Assembly (NCBI RefSeq): GCF_002933465.1
Contig: NZ_PSZE01000040.1
Location: 1 to 53,031 of the forward strand
Reading direction: 5' to 3'
DNA: 53,031 nt
Source of the DNA: Nocardia nova
Lineage (GTDB): Bacteria > Actinomycetota > Actinomycetes > Mycobacteriales > Mycobacteriaceae
Both the position numbers and the translations under genes were made by a program. This document shows positions 16,057 through 25,549 of the stretch, piece after piece (positions within the stretch are counted from its first letter, which is position 1; each line of letters begins with the position of its first letter). The notes beneath the pieces were generated by a model. That model was not told the origin of the DNA and ran no database searches. It was given only the letters and a program-made list of their open reading frames with translations.

Positions 16057-16407
16057 TCAGTCCGACGTCGGTGTCGCCAGCGGCCAACCACCCGCTGCCA
16101 GGTGCGATGCCACTCGAGCGATATCGTCCTCGCCCGGCAGCTCCTTGGCAACTCGGGCGATTGCCGCCTCGATCTCGTGCTGGGCGATCTCGTCGTCGCC
16201 GGTGCGTTCGCGCACCAGCTCCTCGACCACCAGATGCACCTCGTAGTCGGTGAGCCGGCGATGCAGGACGGCCAGCAGCGCGACATAGTCCGATTGGGGC
16301 ACACCCTGCGGATATCCGGCGCGCAGCCAGCCCAGCACCTTCTGCAGGACCGACGGCGTGGCCTCGTTCGATTCGGGTTGCTGTGGCGATGCGGATTCGG
16401 TGGTCAC
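16057..16407 (-). CDS. DUF3349 protein (Rv0543c-like)
   Basis: 116 aa from GTG 16407, chosen for the GAAAGGAC 6 nt upstream. After a polar tail it reads VLQKVLGWLRAGYPQGVPQ, DYVALLAVLHRRLTDYEVHLV and DEIAQHEIEAAIARVAKELP, an all-helical DUF3349 domain seen in pairs in mycobacteria. No biochemical function is known. It sits between menE and the small TM gene exactly as Rv0543c does. Confidence 0.85.
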   Translation of the reverse strand: MTTESASPQQPESNEATPSVLQKVLGWLRAGYPQGVPQSDYVALLAVLHRRLTDYEVHLVVEELVRERTGDDEIAQHEIEAAIARVAKELPGEDDIARVASHLAAGGWPLATPTSD

Positions 16408-16447
16408 GTTTGTCCTTTCGACGATCAGGGCGGCGCCACGCGGCCGC

Positions 16448-16726
16448 TCAGCCTTGACCGAACAGATGGATGCCGAGTCGGGCGGCCAGAAAACCTCTGG
16501 CAACGAACAACACTCCGGCGATGACGGTCAGCAATACCACCGAATAACACAACCCCGCGCAGGCCGCAGCCGCACGCCGGCGGGTGGAATCCGGTTGTGG
16601 CGCATCTCCCGCGATCGAATGCAGCCGCACCCCGAGCGCGAAGATCGCCGGCAATCCGGCCCCGAAGATCAAGGCGGCGGCGGTGACTCGCCACAGCTCG
16701 GTCAGATCGTCGATCAGGGTCTGCAT
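16448..16726 (-). CDS. small two-span membrane protein (Rv0544c-like)
   Basis: 92 aa with hydrophobic helices at about 12-35 (RVTAAALIFGAGLPAIFALG) and 55-80 (AGLCYSVVLLTVIAGVLFVA). It lies between pitA and the DUF3349 gene, like M. tuberculosis Rv0544c. The ATG shares its A with the pitA stop (TGATG), so translation is coupled. It may assist the phosphate transporter, but that is inference from position only. Confidence 0.8.
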   Translation of the reverse strand: MQTLIDDLTELWRVTAAALIFGAGLPAIFALGVRLHSIAGDAPQPDSTRRRAAAACAGLCYSVVLLTVIAGVLFVARGFLAARLGIHLFGQG

Positions 16727-18063
16727 CAGAAGTTCCTTGCGGCGCGATGAGAGGCGCGTGAGTCGCCGGGTGGGGAAGTCGCGGTGTCACCCGCGGCGTC
16801 GACGGCGCCCGAATCGGTGGCGCCGGGATCGGTGCGCCCGGAATCGGCGGTGTCCACGGCCGGATCGGTGCCGGGGCCGGCGGGCCGGGATTCGACAGCC
16901 GGTCCGGTGCCGTCGGTCCCCGGCAGGCTCGTCCACTGCTCGTTCACGTTCGCGGCGTGCACCGGGGTCCGGCGCGAGCGCAGGTAGATCAGGCCGGCCG
17001 TCGCGATCAGGACGGCGAAGACGACCAGTACACCGGGCAGTCCGCCGATCAGATGCGCCAGCGCCCAGCAGATCGCACCCGCCAGCCCGGCCAGCGGCAG
17101 GGTGAACACCCAGGCCACCACCATGCGCCCGAGTACCGACCAGCGCACCTCGGCGCCCGGACGGCCCATGCCGGTACCCAGGATGGCGCCCGTCACCGTC
17201 TGCGTGGTCGACAGCGGCAACCCGAAATGCGCCGAGGTGAGAATGATCGCGGCACTGGTGGATTCGGCCGCCAGACCCTGCGGCGGGGTGATGTCGACCA
17301 GTCCCTTGCCGAGGGTTCGGATGATGCGCCAGCCGCCCAGCGAGGTGCCCGCGGCGATGGCCACCGCACAGGCCACGATCACCCACAGCGGCAGCGGGTC
17401 GCTGGGTTGAGCGGACCCGTAGGCGATGAGCGCCAGGAAGATGATGCCCATGGTCTTCTGCGCGTCGTTGGTGCCGTGGGCCAGTGACACGAGCGAGGCC
17501 GAGCCGATTTGGCCCCATCGGAAACTCCGGTTCACCACCCGCTGATCACTGCTGCGGGTGATCCGGTACACCAGCCAGGTGCCGACCGAGGCGACCAGCG
17601 CCGCGACCACGGGCGCCAGCACCGCGGGCACGATGATCTTGGTGAGCACGCCCTTCTGCCCGGCCGACCAGATCACCCCGCTCCAGCCGAGCGCGGCGAT
17701 GGTGGCGCCGATCAAGCCGCCGAACAGGGCGTGTGACGAGCTGGACGGCAGACCGAAGAGCCAGGTCAGCAAATTCCACAGGATCCCGCCCACGAGGCCG
17801 GCGAAGACGATGGCGAGCAGGTCCGCACCGCCCACCTCGTCCAGTCGCACGATGCCCTCGGCGACGGTGGCGGCCACCTCGACACTGAGGAAGGCGCCGA
17901 TCAGATTCAGCCCGCCGGACAGCAGCACCGCGGCGCGCGGGCGCAGGGCGCCGGTGGCGATCGAGGTCGCCATGGCGTTGGCGGTGTCGTGGAAGCCGTT
18001 GGTGAAGTCGAAAACGAGAGCCGTGACGACGACGATGAGCAGAACGAACAGTTCGGCGGTCAC
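16726..18063 (-). CDS. pitA: low-affinity inorganic phosphate transporter PitA
   Basis: PiT family, 445 aa, about ten membrane helices in two inverted halves. The duplicated signatures are FDFTNGFHDTANAMAT near residues 18-33 and LAHGTNDAQKTMG in the second half; GLPSSSSHALFGG and GLPLSTTQTVTGA are the paired loops. It imports phosphate, probably as a metal-phosphate complex with protons. An unusual, low-complexity cytoplasmic tail of about 75 residues rich in Asp, Thr, Pro and Gly follows the last helix. Start GTG/ATG at 18063 begins MTAELFVLL. It corresponds to Rv0545c. Confidence 0.92.
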   Translation of the reverse strand: MTAELFVLLIVVVTALVFDFTNGFHDTANAMATSIATGALRPRAAVLLSGGLNLIGAFLSVEVAATVAEGIVRLDEVGGADLLAIVFAGLVGGILWNLLTWLFGLPSSSSHALFGGLIGATIAALGWSGVIWSAGQKGVLTKIIVPAVLAPVVAALVASVGTWLVYRITRSSDQRVVNRSFRWGQIGSASLVSLAHGTNDAQKTMGIIFLALIAYGSAQPSDPLPLWVIVACAVAIAAGTSLGGWRIIRTLGKGLVDITPPQGLAAESTSAAIILTSAHFGLPLSTTQTVTGAILGTGMGRPGAEVRWSVLGRMVVAWVFTLPLAGLAGAICWALAHLIGGLPGVLVVFAVLIATAGLIYLRSRRTPVHAANVNEQWTSLPGTDGTGPAVESRPAGPGTDPAVDTADSGRTDPGATDSGAVDAAGDTATSPPGDSRASHRAARNF

Positions 18064-18144
18064 GCGTCCAGTGTGCGTTATCGATCCGTTAACGCGATCG
18101 CCAGGTTCCCGACATGTCCGACAGATCGGGATGGTAAGGCGGGT

Positions 18145-18540
18145 TCATTCCGGCGGCTTGCGGGTGTCGCGGCGCAGCGGATGTTCGGCGGGCACCTCGA
18201 CCAGAACGATCGGAACGCCGTCCGGATCGCGCAGCCACATCTCGATCAGACCCCAGGGTTCGCGCACCGGCGGCCGGTCGATGGGAATGCCCCGGGTCGC
18301 CAGTTCCGTGGCCGCGACGCTCGCGTTGCGCACCTGCAACCACACCGCGCCGGCGAATCCGGCCGGGGCCGTCTCGTCGCGTCCGTGCGCGGCTACCTCG
18401 ATCAGCGATTGCCCGGCGAAGAACACCGTGCCGCCCGGATACTCCCGCGCGATCGCCAATTCCAGCCCGTCTCGGTAGAAGGCCAGCGTGCGTTCGTAAT
18501 CGCTCGGCCGCAGGATGATTCGACTGCTGAGGATGTCCAC
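18145..18540 (-). CDS. VOC-family (glyoxalase-like) protein (Rv0546c-like)
   Basis: 131 aa, vicinal oxygen chelate fold with two beta-alpha-beta-beta-beta halves. It starts MDILSSRIILRPSDYERTLA, has FYRDGLELAIAREYPGG and ends its fold in WLRDPDGVPIVLVEVP. A glutamate near LIEVAAHG and another in the last strand could bind a metal. Its place between pitA and menB matches Rv0546c. The substrate is unknown. Confidence 0.82.
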   Translation of the reverse strand: MDILSSRIILRPSDYERTLAFYRDGLELAIAREYPGGTVFFAGQSLIEVAAHGRDETAPAGFAGAVWLQVRNASVAATELATRGIPIDRPPVREPWGLIEMWLRDPDGVPIVLVEVPAEHPLRRDTRKPPE

Positions 18541-18606
18541 GAATCGAGCCTAGAGGGACCACCTCGGGCCGAGTCGTGGCTTCGCGAGGTCCGGCGCGAA
18601 CCGGCG

Positions 18607-18639
18607 CGACTCCGTGACCGAATGCCGGCCACGGAGTCG
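18607..18639 (-). terminator. hairpin downstream of menB
   Basis: Perfect arms CGACTCCGTG (18607-18616) and CACGGAGTCG (18630-18639) with a 13-nt loop lie 18 bp after the menB stop. There is no T-tract; probably a U-less terminator. Confidence 0.6.
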
Positions 18640-18657
18640 GCGCGAGGCGAAGCGGCC

Positions 18658-19560
<903 letters not shown>

Positions 19561-19680
19561 CATGCACCCCACCCGTCACCGGCTGTTCGCCCCCGCCTGG
19601 GCGGGCCGTCGACAATGTGAGGTTCGTTCGGTATCGGAGAACTACCGACGGGTTGGGTTGGACGGTGTAAGAACTGGCGT

Positions 19681-19686
19681 TACCGT
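19681..19686 (+). promoter_or_regulatory. candidate -10 element (leaderless geometry)
   Basis: TACCGT ends 6 nt before ATG 19693, which lacks a ribosome site. Confidence 0.4.
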
Positions 19687-19692
19687 GCAGGT

Positions 19693-20349
19693 ATGAGTGA
19701 GCGCGCGGAACCTGTGATCGACACCAGTGCGGTCGATCCCGATCGGTACGAGAAGCACGGCGGATTTCCCAAGGTGGAGGAGGCCGAACTCGGCCCGAAC
19801 TACGCGCCGTTCCTGGAGGCGATGCGCACACTCCAGGACCTCACCGTCTCCGTGGACTGTCCCGACGAGGTGTTCGGGCAGGCGCTCGCCCAGGCGAACG
19901 CGCTCGCCGAACTGCTCGAGCCTTATCGCGCACAGGAGCTGCAGGGCCCGGCGGGACGGGCGCCGGCGCTGCCGGGGCGCGGCAACCTGCTGCTGCCGCC
20001 GTGGGTGATGACCGAGGCCGGTCCCACGGGTGTCCGGATGCGCGGCGAATTCCGCCGGTATCACCTCGGCGGCAACCACGCCGTGCACGGCGGCGTGCTG
20101 CCGCTGCTGTTCGACGATCTGTTCGGCTCGCTCGTGCACTACGCGGGACGGCCGATCAGCCGCACCGCATTTCTGCACGTCAACTACCGCACGGTGACCC
20201 CGCTGGAGACGCCGCTGACCGTTGAGGGAACCGTCGATCGGGTGGAGGGGCGCAAGACTTTCGTGTCCGCGCGACTGCGTGACGAATCCGAAACGTTGCT
20301 CGCCGATTGTGAAGGGCTCATGGTGCAGTTGCTGCCCTGGCAGCCGTAG
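19693..20349 (+). CDS. PaaI-family hotdog thioesterase
   Basis: 218 aa. An N-terminal helical part of about 100 residues precedes a hotdog domain with the signature YHLGGNHAVHGGVLPLLFDD (residues about 117-136), where NHAVHGG supplies the catalytic loop and the following acidic residues line the site. The strands FLHVNYRTVTPLETPLTVEG and KTFVSARLRDESETLLADCE are typical. It lies between menB and menD and diverges from menB. Hydrolysis of DHNA-CoA is a needed step in menaquinone synthesis, so it is a positional candidate for that MenI-like role. A general acyl-CoA thioesterase is the alternative. Confidence 0.82.
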   Translation: MSERAEPVIDTSAVDPDRYEKHGGFPKVEEAELGPNYAPFLEAMRTLQDLTVSVDCPDEVFGQALAQANALAELLEPYRAQELQGPAGRAPALPGRGNLLLPPWVMTEAGPTGVRMRGEFRRYHLGGNHAVHGGVLPLLFDDLFGSLVHYAGRPISRTAFLHVNYRTVTPLETPLTVEGTVDRVEGRKTFVSARLRDESETLLADCEGLMVQLLPWQP

Positions 20350-20386
20350 TCGGCGAGAGGACGGTGTGTCCGGTGCGTCCGATGCG

Positions 20387-20392
20387 TATAGT
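20387..20392 (+). promoter_or_regulatory. candidate -10 element
   Basis: TATAGT, a good -10 hexamer, lies 44 bp before GTG 20437 and gives a leader of about 35-40 nt that contains the GGAGG site. Confidence 0.45.
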
Positions 20393-20436
20393 TACCCGCG
20401 CTCGCTCATCGAAAAACTATCCGGAGGAACCTGAAA

Positions 20437-20883
20437 GTGGTTGCAGCACTGTCTGAATCCCTGCTCGATGACGCCAAACGCCAGGCCTTCCTGGCCGACG
20501 CCCAGGAGGTTCTGGATGCGGAGGTGTCGGATAAGGGGGGTGCATCGGGCCTGGCCGTGAAGGGCGGCTATGCCGCGGTGAAGAAGGTCAGCCCGACCAT
20601 CGTCTCGGACGCGCTGGAGTCGTTCGCGCCCAAGTTCGTCGAGCGGCTGGAACCGTACTGGGCTCAGTTCCAGGCGGCGGGTGGCGGCTCGTTCGCCGAT
20701 CTGCTGGTCGCCAACTCCGACGAGGTTGCCGAGTCGCTGCTCGCGGTGACCGACGCTCGTGCCGAGGCCTCGTCGCGTCCGGCGCTGAAGAAGGCGTACT
20801 CGTCGCTGCGTTCGTCGGCGAAAAAGCATGTGGTCGAGGCGCTTCCGCGCGTCGGCGACCTGGTCCAGCGGCACGCCGGCTGA
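20437..20883 (+). CDS. conserved actinobacterial helical protein, 148 aa
   Basis: Starts at GTG 20437, 9 nt after GGAGG. The product is soluble and mostly alpha-helical: LSESLLDDAKRQAFLADAQE, VLDAEVSDKGGASGLAVKGG, then AAVKKVSPTIVSDALESFAP and FVERLEPYWAQFQAAGGGSF. It resembles the DUF6918-type proteins widespread in mycolata; no function is known. Its frame has strong GC3 bias, a good ribosome site and a promoter-like hexamer, so it is certainly a gene. Confidence 0.75.
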   Translation: MVAALSESLLDDAKRQAFLADAQEVLDAEVSDKGGASGLAVKGGYAAVKKVSPTIVSDALESFAPKFVERLEPYWAQFQAAGGGSFADLLVANSDEVAESLLAVTDARAEASSRPALKKAYSSLRSSAKKHVVEALPRVGDLVQRHAG

Positions 20884-20904
20884 GTTGCGGTTCTGCGACC
20901 TCGT

Positions 20905-20946
20905 CGTTCGGCATACGGATGGAGTATGATCCCCGGATGCCGAACG
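20905..20946. terminator. hairpin between convergent genes
   Basis: Perfect 10-base arms CGTTCGGCAT (20905-20914) and ATGCCGAACG (20937-20946) enclose 22 nt between the helical-protein gene and the siderophore-interacting gene. Likely a bidirectional terminator without a T-tract. Confidence 0.6.
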
Positions 20947-20967
20947 GCGGGGCCCGCCCCGGCTCGA

Positions 20968-21792
20968 TCAGCCCGGCGCCGACTTCCCGAACCGCCAGTA
21001 CCCCGTGAAAGTGATGTCCGCCTTGGCGATTCCGCGCTCGTTCGCGAGATGTCGCCGCAGGCCGGAGGCCAATTTCTGTTCGCCCGCCACGAAGGCGTAG
21101 ACCCCGCTCGCGGCGATGTCGCCCGCTCGAACGGCTTCCAGTGCGAGACTGCCGATCTCGGACTCCGCATCGGTACGGACCAGCCAATTCACCACGACGC
21201 CTGCGGGTTCGCCCAAGTCCTGAGCATCGTCGGGGTGGGTGATCTCCAGATACGCCGCACCTCGCAGATCCCGCGGCGCCGACCGCAGAATTCCCGCGAC
21301 CGCCGGCAGGGCGCTCTCGTCGCCCACCAGTAGCGACCACGAACTGTGTTGCGGCGGTTGGTACATGATGCCCTCGTCGAGCAGCCCCACCGCGGTGCCC
21401 GCAGTGGTGTTCGCCGCCCAGCCGCAGGCGGGGGTGTGCTCGCCGTGCATGGCGAAATCGATGTCCAGCTCGGCGGTTTCGCCGAACTCTCCTCGCCCCG
21501 CCGGCCGGAATTCGCGCACGGTGTAGTTGCGTACTACGGGACGGTGATCCTTGCTCATCATCAGCCACTGCGCGTACCAGAGATTGCTCGTCGCGGAGGG
21601 CAGCCGCAACTCGCCGTCGCGCGGCAGGAAGAGCCGGAACCACTGGTCGAATCCCATCGGGGTGAAATCGTCCAGCCCGGCGCCGCCGAGAGTCACTCGC
21701 ACGAAATTCGGACTGATCCGCTTGTTCGCCAGCACCTCGGCGGTGAGGATCCGACGCTCCTCCGGTTTGACGTACTTGGTCCGCTTGGCCAC
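20968..21792 (-). CDS. siderophore-interacting protein (FAD ferric-siderophore reductase)
   Basis: 274 aa, SIP/ViuB family. An N-terminal FAD-binding barrel carries NYTVREFRPA (the R-x-Y-T-like FAD motif) and LDIDFAMHGE; the C-terminal NAD(P)H domain contains SWSLLVGDESALPAV. It reduces ferric siderophores in the cytosol to free iron. GTG 21792 (VAKRTKYVKPEERR) lies only 5 bp from an IdeR-type iron box, so the transcript is leaderless or translation begins slightly later. Iron-repressed expression is expected. Confidence 0.88.
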   Translation of the reverse strand: MAKRTKYVKPEERRILTAEVLANKRISPNFVRVTLGGAGLDDFTPMGFDQWFRLFLPRDGELRLPSATSNLWYAQWLMMSKDHRPVVRNYTVREFRPAGRGEFGETAELDIDFAMHGEHTPACGWAANTTAGTAVGLLDEGIMYQPPQHSSWSLLVGDESALPAVAGILRSAPRDLRGAAYLEITHPDDAQDLGEPAGVVVNWLVRTDAESEIGSLALEAVRAGDIAASGVYAFVAGEQKLASGLRRHLANERGIAKADITFTGYWRFGKSAPG

Positions 21793-21797
21793 GGATA

Positions 21798-21816
21798 TTA
21801 GGTTAGCAAAACCTAA
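21798..21816. promoter_or_regulatory. IdeR/DtxR iron box
   Basis: TTAGGTTAGCAAAACCTAA is a 19-bp dyad, a close match to the mycobacterial IdeR consensus TTAGGTTAGGCTAACCTAA. It lies immediately upstream of the siderophore-interacting gene and 64 bp upstream of the divergent menD start. A TAATAT hexamer on the minus strand overlaps its edge and could be the -10. Confidence 0.9.
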
Positions 21817-21880
21817 CTCTGTGGAGAACTGTGAGCGGGTCGACCTCCCCTCCGGCCGCAAGGTCTGACAGGCTGGGGGT

Positions 21881-23503
21881 GTGAATCCATCGACAGCACA
21901 GGCCCAGGTCGTGGTGGACGAGCTGGTGCGCGGGGGTGTGCGTGACGTCGTGCTGTGCCCGGGCTCGCGCAACGCGCCGCTGGCGTTCGCGCTGCAAGCG
22001 GCCGATGCGGCGGGGCGGCTGCGACTGCATATGCGCATCGACGAGCGGACCGCCGGATTCCTCGCGGTCGGCATGGCGGTGTCCACCGGGGCGCCGGTGC
22101 CGGTGGTGATGACCTCGGGAACCGCGGTGGCCAACCTCGGGCCCGCGGTGCTGGAGGCGAACTACGCCCGGCAGCCGCTGATCGTGCTCAGCGCCAACCG
22201 TCCCTACGAGATGCTGGGCAGCGGCGCCAATCAGACCGTCGAGCAATTCGGTCTGTTCGGTAGTCAGGTGCGTGCCGCGATCAGCCTGGGCCTGGCCGAG
22301 GCGGAACCGAATTACCGCAGCCAGAACAGTGTGTGGCGGGCCGCGGTCTGCCGCGTCCTGGCCGCCGCGCGCGGCACCCGCTCGGGCAACGCCGGGCCCG
22401 TGCACTTCGACATCCCGCTGCGGGAACCGCTGGTCCCCGATGCCGTTGCCGGCGAGCCGATTCCGGCCGGACGCACCGGTGACGCGCCGTGGACCGAGAC
22501 TCGACACGCGACCCTGGACGTCCCGCTGGAGATCGACCTGACGCCAGATACCGTCGTCATCGCCGGTCACGGCGCGGGCTATCGCGCCGAGCTGGCGCAG
22601 CTGCCCACGGTCGCCGAACCCACCGCGGCGATGCCCGGCCCGGCCCTGCATCCGCTGGCGCTGCCGTTGCTGAAGCCGCGGCAGGCGATCATCACCGGCC
22701 GGCCCACGCTGCATCGGCAGGTGTCGAAGGTGCTGGCCGATCCGAATGTCACTGTCTTCGCCCTGACCACCGGCCCGCGCTGGCCGGATGTCTCCGGCAA
22801 TGTCGTCGGCACCGGCACCCGCGCGGTTACCTCGGGGGCGCCGCGTCCGGAATGGCTCGAGCAGTGCCGCGAACTCGATGCGATGGCCTGCCGGGCGATC
22901 CGTACCGAACTGGCCCGCCATCCCAAGCCGACCGGCCTGCATGTGGCCTCGGTGGTGATGGACGCCCTGCGTGAGGGCGACCAGCTCCTGCTCGGCGCCT
23001 CGAATCCGGTACGGGACGCGGCGCTGGTGTCGTATCCGCGTCCCGGGGTGAAGGTGCTGTCCAACCGGGGTGTGGCCGGTATTGACGGCACGGTGTCCAC
23101 CGCGGTCGGCGCGGCGTTGAGTCATCCCGGCCGGACCTTCGCGCTGATCGGCGACCTGACCTTCCTGCACGATGCTTCCGGCCTGCTGATCGGCCCGGGG
23201 GAGCCGCGTCCGGCGGATCTGACCATCGTGGTCGCCAACGACGACGGCGGCGGCATCTTCGAACTACTCGAACAGGGTGATCCGCAGTACGCCGGCGTCT
23301 TCGAGCGCATCTTCGGCACTCCGCACGGGATGGATCTGGCAGCGCTGTGCGCCGCCTACCGGATTCCGCATCGGCAGGTCGATCCGGCCGAGCTGGCGGT
23401 GGAACTGACCGGGCACGCCCACGGCATTCGCGTGCTGGAAGTCGCGACCGAGCGATCCAGCCTGCGCGAGTTGCATGCCGCGGTGCGCGCCGGCATCGAA
23501 TAG
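21881..23503 (+). CDS. menD: SEPHCHC synthase MenD
   Basis: ThDP-dependent 2-succinyl-5-enolpyruvyl-6-hydroxy-3-cyclohexene-1-carboxylate synthase, 540 aa. The activating glutamate is in MRIDERTAGFLAVG, the substrate-arm motif is LCPGSRNAPLAFAL, and the ThDP/Mg motif begins IGDLTFLHDASGLL with the downstream VVANDDGGGIFELLEQ. It condenses isochorismate with the succinic semialdehyde carbanion made from 2-oxoglutarate. Starts at GTG 21881. Counterpart of Rv0555. It is divergent from the iron-regulated SIP gene, so its promoter lies within 90 bp of an iron box. Confidence 0.95.
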   Translation: MNPSTAQAQVVVDELVRGGVRDVVLCPGSRNAPLAFALQAADAAGRLRLHMRIDERTAGFLAVGMAVSTGAPVPVVMTSGTAVANLGPAVLEANYARQPLIVLSANRPYEMLGSGANQTVEQFGLFGSQVRAAISLGLAEAEPNYRSQNSVWRAAVCRVLAAARGTRSGNAGPVHFDIPLREPLVPDAVAGEPIPAGRTGDAPWTETRHATLDVPLEIDLTPDTVVIAGHGAGYRAELAQLPTVAEPTAAMPGPALHPLALPLLKPRQAIITGRPTLHRQVSKVLADPNVTVFALTTGPRWPDVSGNVVGTGTRAVTSGAPRPEWLEQCRELDAMACRAIRTELARHPKPTGLHVASVVMDALREGDQLLLGASNPVRDAALVSYPRPGVKVLSNRGVAGIDGTVSTAVGAALSHPGRTFALIGDLTFLHDASGLLIGPGEPRPADLTIVVANDDGGGIFELLEQGDPQYAGVFERIFGTPHGMDLAALCAAYRIPHRQVDPAELAVELTGHAHGIRVLEVATERSSLRELHAAVRAGIE

Positions 23504-23504
23504 G

Positions 23505-23714
23505 TCAGTATTCGGCCTCGGGCTCGTCGTATTCGTCGTCGAGCGGTACGGGAATCGACTGCTCGATGAGGTCGGCCTCGGCGGCTTCGCGGTCGGCCGT
23601 GGCCACGGGCATATCGACTTCGGATTCCTCCGGAGCGACCTCGAGGCTCTGCTCCAGCTGATCGGCCTCCGGAACCATGTCCACGGAGGTGGTGTCGATG
23701 GTGGGATCGGTCAT
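23505..23714 (-). CDS. very acidic small protein, 69 aa
   Basis: ATG 23714 has a strong GGAAGGGAG 7 nt upstream, which fixes the start. The protein is almost entirely disordered and acidic: about a third of residues are Asp or Glu, with few basic residues, ending DDEYDEPEAEY. Its stop lies one base from the menD stop (convergent). No family is recognised. The ribosome site and GC3 pattern support a real gene. Confidence 0.6.
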   Translation of the reverse strand: MTDPTIDTTSVDMVPEADQLEQSLEVAPEESEVDMPVATADREAAEADLIEQSIPVPLDDEYDEPEAEY

Positions 23715-23896
23715 CGGTGGCTCCCTTCCGCTGGGGGTCCGACATGTCGGATACGGCGATCCGGCACTGTCGAGGATGCCCTCACCCGCTCCGGCTGGCA
23801 ACCCGCTCGCACCCGCCGCCGATGAATTCGGGCAGCTCGCCTCGTCCCCTCTGTGGGTGCCTGTGCCGGTACAGGCCGTATTCGGAGGAGGATCAC

Positions 23897-24478
23897 ATGG
23901 CGACACCGAGATTCGATCTGGCGGGCGCCACCGATGCGATGGCCGAGATCGTCAGCGGCATCGGCGCCGACGATCTGACGGCGGCGACCCCGAGCCCGGG
24001 GGTGACCGTGCGGGATCTGCTGTTCCACATCCTCGGCTTCAGCGAGGCGTTCCGGCAGGGTGCCACCAAGGAGGGCGTCGGTCACTCCGCGCCGCCGCGG
24101 CCGGCGCCGGATACCGCTCTGCCCGACGGGTGGGGTGAGCTCATCACCACCCAGTTGAAGGCGCTCACCGAGGCATGGCGTGACCCGGCCGCCTGGGAGG
24201 GCGATACCGAGGTCGGCGGCGTCACCGCCCCCGCGGTCGCGATGGCCGGCTTCGCCCTGAACGAAGTGGTGGTACACAGCTGGGATCTGGCCCGCGCCAC
24301 CGGCCGCCGCGTCGAACCCGCCGACAAGGATGTCGCGGTGCTGCTGGAGAAGTTCCGCGATACGCCCCGGGAAGGCATCCCGGGCCTGTTCGGCCCGGTG
24401 GTCGAGGTCCCCGCCGATGCGTCGGAGTGGGAGCGGTTGCTCGGCCTGACCGGCCGCGACCCCTATTGGCGGCCCTGA
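23897..24478 (+). CDS. TIGR03086-family DinB/maleylpyruvate-isomerase-like protein
   Basis: 193 aa from ATG 23897, with GGAGGAGGATCAC upstream. It begins FDLAGATDAMAEIVSGIGAD and has VTVRDLLFHILGFSEAFRQG and FALNEVVVHSWDLARATGRR. These are the helix-bundle motifs of the DinB superfamily, where histidines such as H in LLFHIL, and H in VVHSWDL, bind a metal. Members include mycothiol-dependent enzymes; the TIGR03086 group has no assigned reaction. Convergent with the prenyltransferase-like gene, 15 bp apart. Confidence 0.82.
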   Translation: MATPRFDLAGATDAMAEIVSGIGADDLTAATPSPGVTVRDLLFHILGFSEAFRQGATKEGVGHSAPPRPAPDTALPDGWGELITTQLKALTEAWRDPAAWEGDTEVGGVTAPAVAMAGFALNEVVVHSWDLARATGRRVEPADKDVAVLLEKFRDTPREGIPGLFGPVVEVPADASEWERLLGLTGRDPYWRP

Positions 24479-24493
24479 GCGCCGATCGTCGCG

Positions 24494-25549
24494 TCAGGCC
24501 GGAAGGCGCATTCCGCGCTCCGGCAGACCCCAGGCCGGCGTGCCGTACACGGTGTACTTGTCGATCCCGAATTCCGGCGAAAACCCCAGGCCGAGAACGG
24601 AGAACGTCAATGCGGCGTGGGTGGCTTTCGCGGCGTGGGTCATCGCATCAATCGCGTCCAGGGTGCCGTGGTGCCGGGCCGCGAGCTCGGACGCGAGTTC
24701 GTCGAGGTTCTCACCTCGTCTCGGATAGAACGACAGGGTGAAGGTTGTTCTCTCGCCGCGCCGGGCACGACATGTGATGAAGTCGTTCTTGTGAAGTCCG
24801 GCGGCGTCCACACCACATTCGACCAACTCCGTCAGCACCTCCCAGGCCGGATCACCGAAACATCGCACGAGCTTCATGGGCAGGGCGATGTCGCGAGAAC
24901 GGGGACGCAGGTAGACCTTCTGGCTGACCTCGCCCTGTCCGTCGATTTCGATTGCGACGAAGATGGGGGCGAAGTACTTTTCGTCGTTGGGCAGAGTGAA
25001 CAGCCCCTCGAAACCGGGCCAGGCCCGGCAAAGTCGCTCGAAGGCTCCGGGAGAGGCGTTAGGGGTGCCGTAAACCTTCAAACCCGCCAACTGATCTGGC
25101 AACGCGACGTGATGGACCACTCCCAGCCATGTCCACAGAGGTTTGCGCGCCGACTGCCGCAGATCGAGGGGATAGATTGCTTCGAGAAAGGTGTCGACCG
25201 TTTCGACAACCGACTTGTCGGCGACGGGTAACCACGCAGCCAGCTCTGCGATCGCGGCTGACTGCGCGATGAACCTGGCGGAGTTGCCTCGGCCGGGGGG
25301 AATGATCTCGGTGCCGTAACGAACGGCGGGAGTTCGTGCCCCGCGTCCTCCGGTGAGGCTGATTTCGAAGGGCATCCCGGTGCTGGTCAGTTGACTGGCA
25401 CGTTTGCCGTCGGGTCCGCGCGCATTCAGGCGCCCCGCACACGCACTTCGTAGGACGGTGCGCAGGGCATCGGCCGCACAATTCGGTGCCATTCGCTGTG
25501 CGACGTCGACGAGAAAGTCTCCAGCACTCCGGACCAGCGCATCGGTCAT
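24494..25549 (-). CDS. probable DMATS-type (ABBA fold) aromatic prenyltransferase
   Basis: 351 aa, no membrane helices. Five pairs of strands separated by helices can be traced: residues 60-67/75-83, 141-149/156-162, 195-203/209-215, 256-264/268-276 and 312-321/327-338, as in the ABBA barrel. MPFEISL (E62) matches the catalytic Glu motif of tryptophan dimethylallyltransferases, and VRYGTEI (R77) the following Arg strand. LKVYGTP (K158, Y160), QKVYLRP (K211, Y213), LSFYPRR (Y275) and KYTVYGTP (Y332, Y335) match the Lys-x-Tyr and Tyr residues that shield the allyl diphosphate. Members prenylate indoles or other aromatics. Start ATG 25549 overlaps the upstream stop by ATGA. Family assignment is mine from motifs; substrate unknown. 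Confidence 0.65.
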   Translation of the reverse strand: MTDALVRSAGDFLVDVAQRMAPNCAADALRTVLRSACAGRLNARGPDGKRASQLTSTGMPFEISLTGGRGARTPAVRYGTEIIPPGRGNSARFIAQSAAIAELAAWLPVADKSVVETVDTFLEAIYPLDLRQSARKPLWTWLGVVHHVALPDQLAGLKVYGTPNASPGAFERLCRAWPGFEGLFTLPNDEKYFAPIFVAIEIDGQGEVSQKVYLRPRSRDIALPMKLVRCFGDPAWEVLTELVECGVDAAGLHKNDFITCRARRGERTTFTLSFYPRRGENLDELASELAARHHGTLDAIDAMTHAAKATHAALTFSVLGLGFSPEFGIDKYTVYGTPAWGLPERGMRLPA

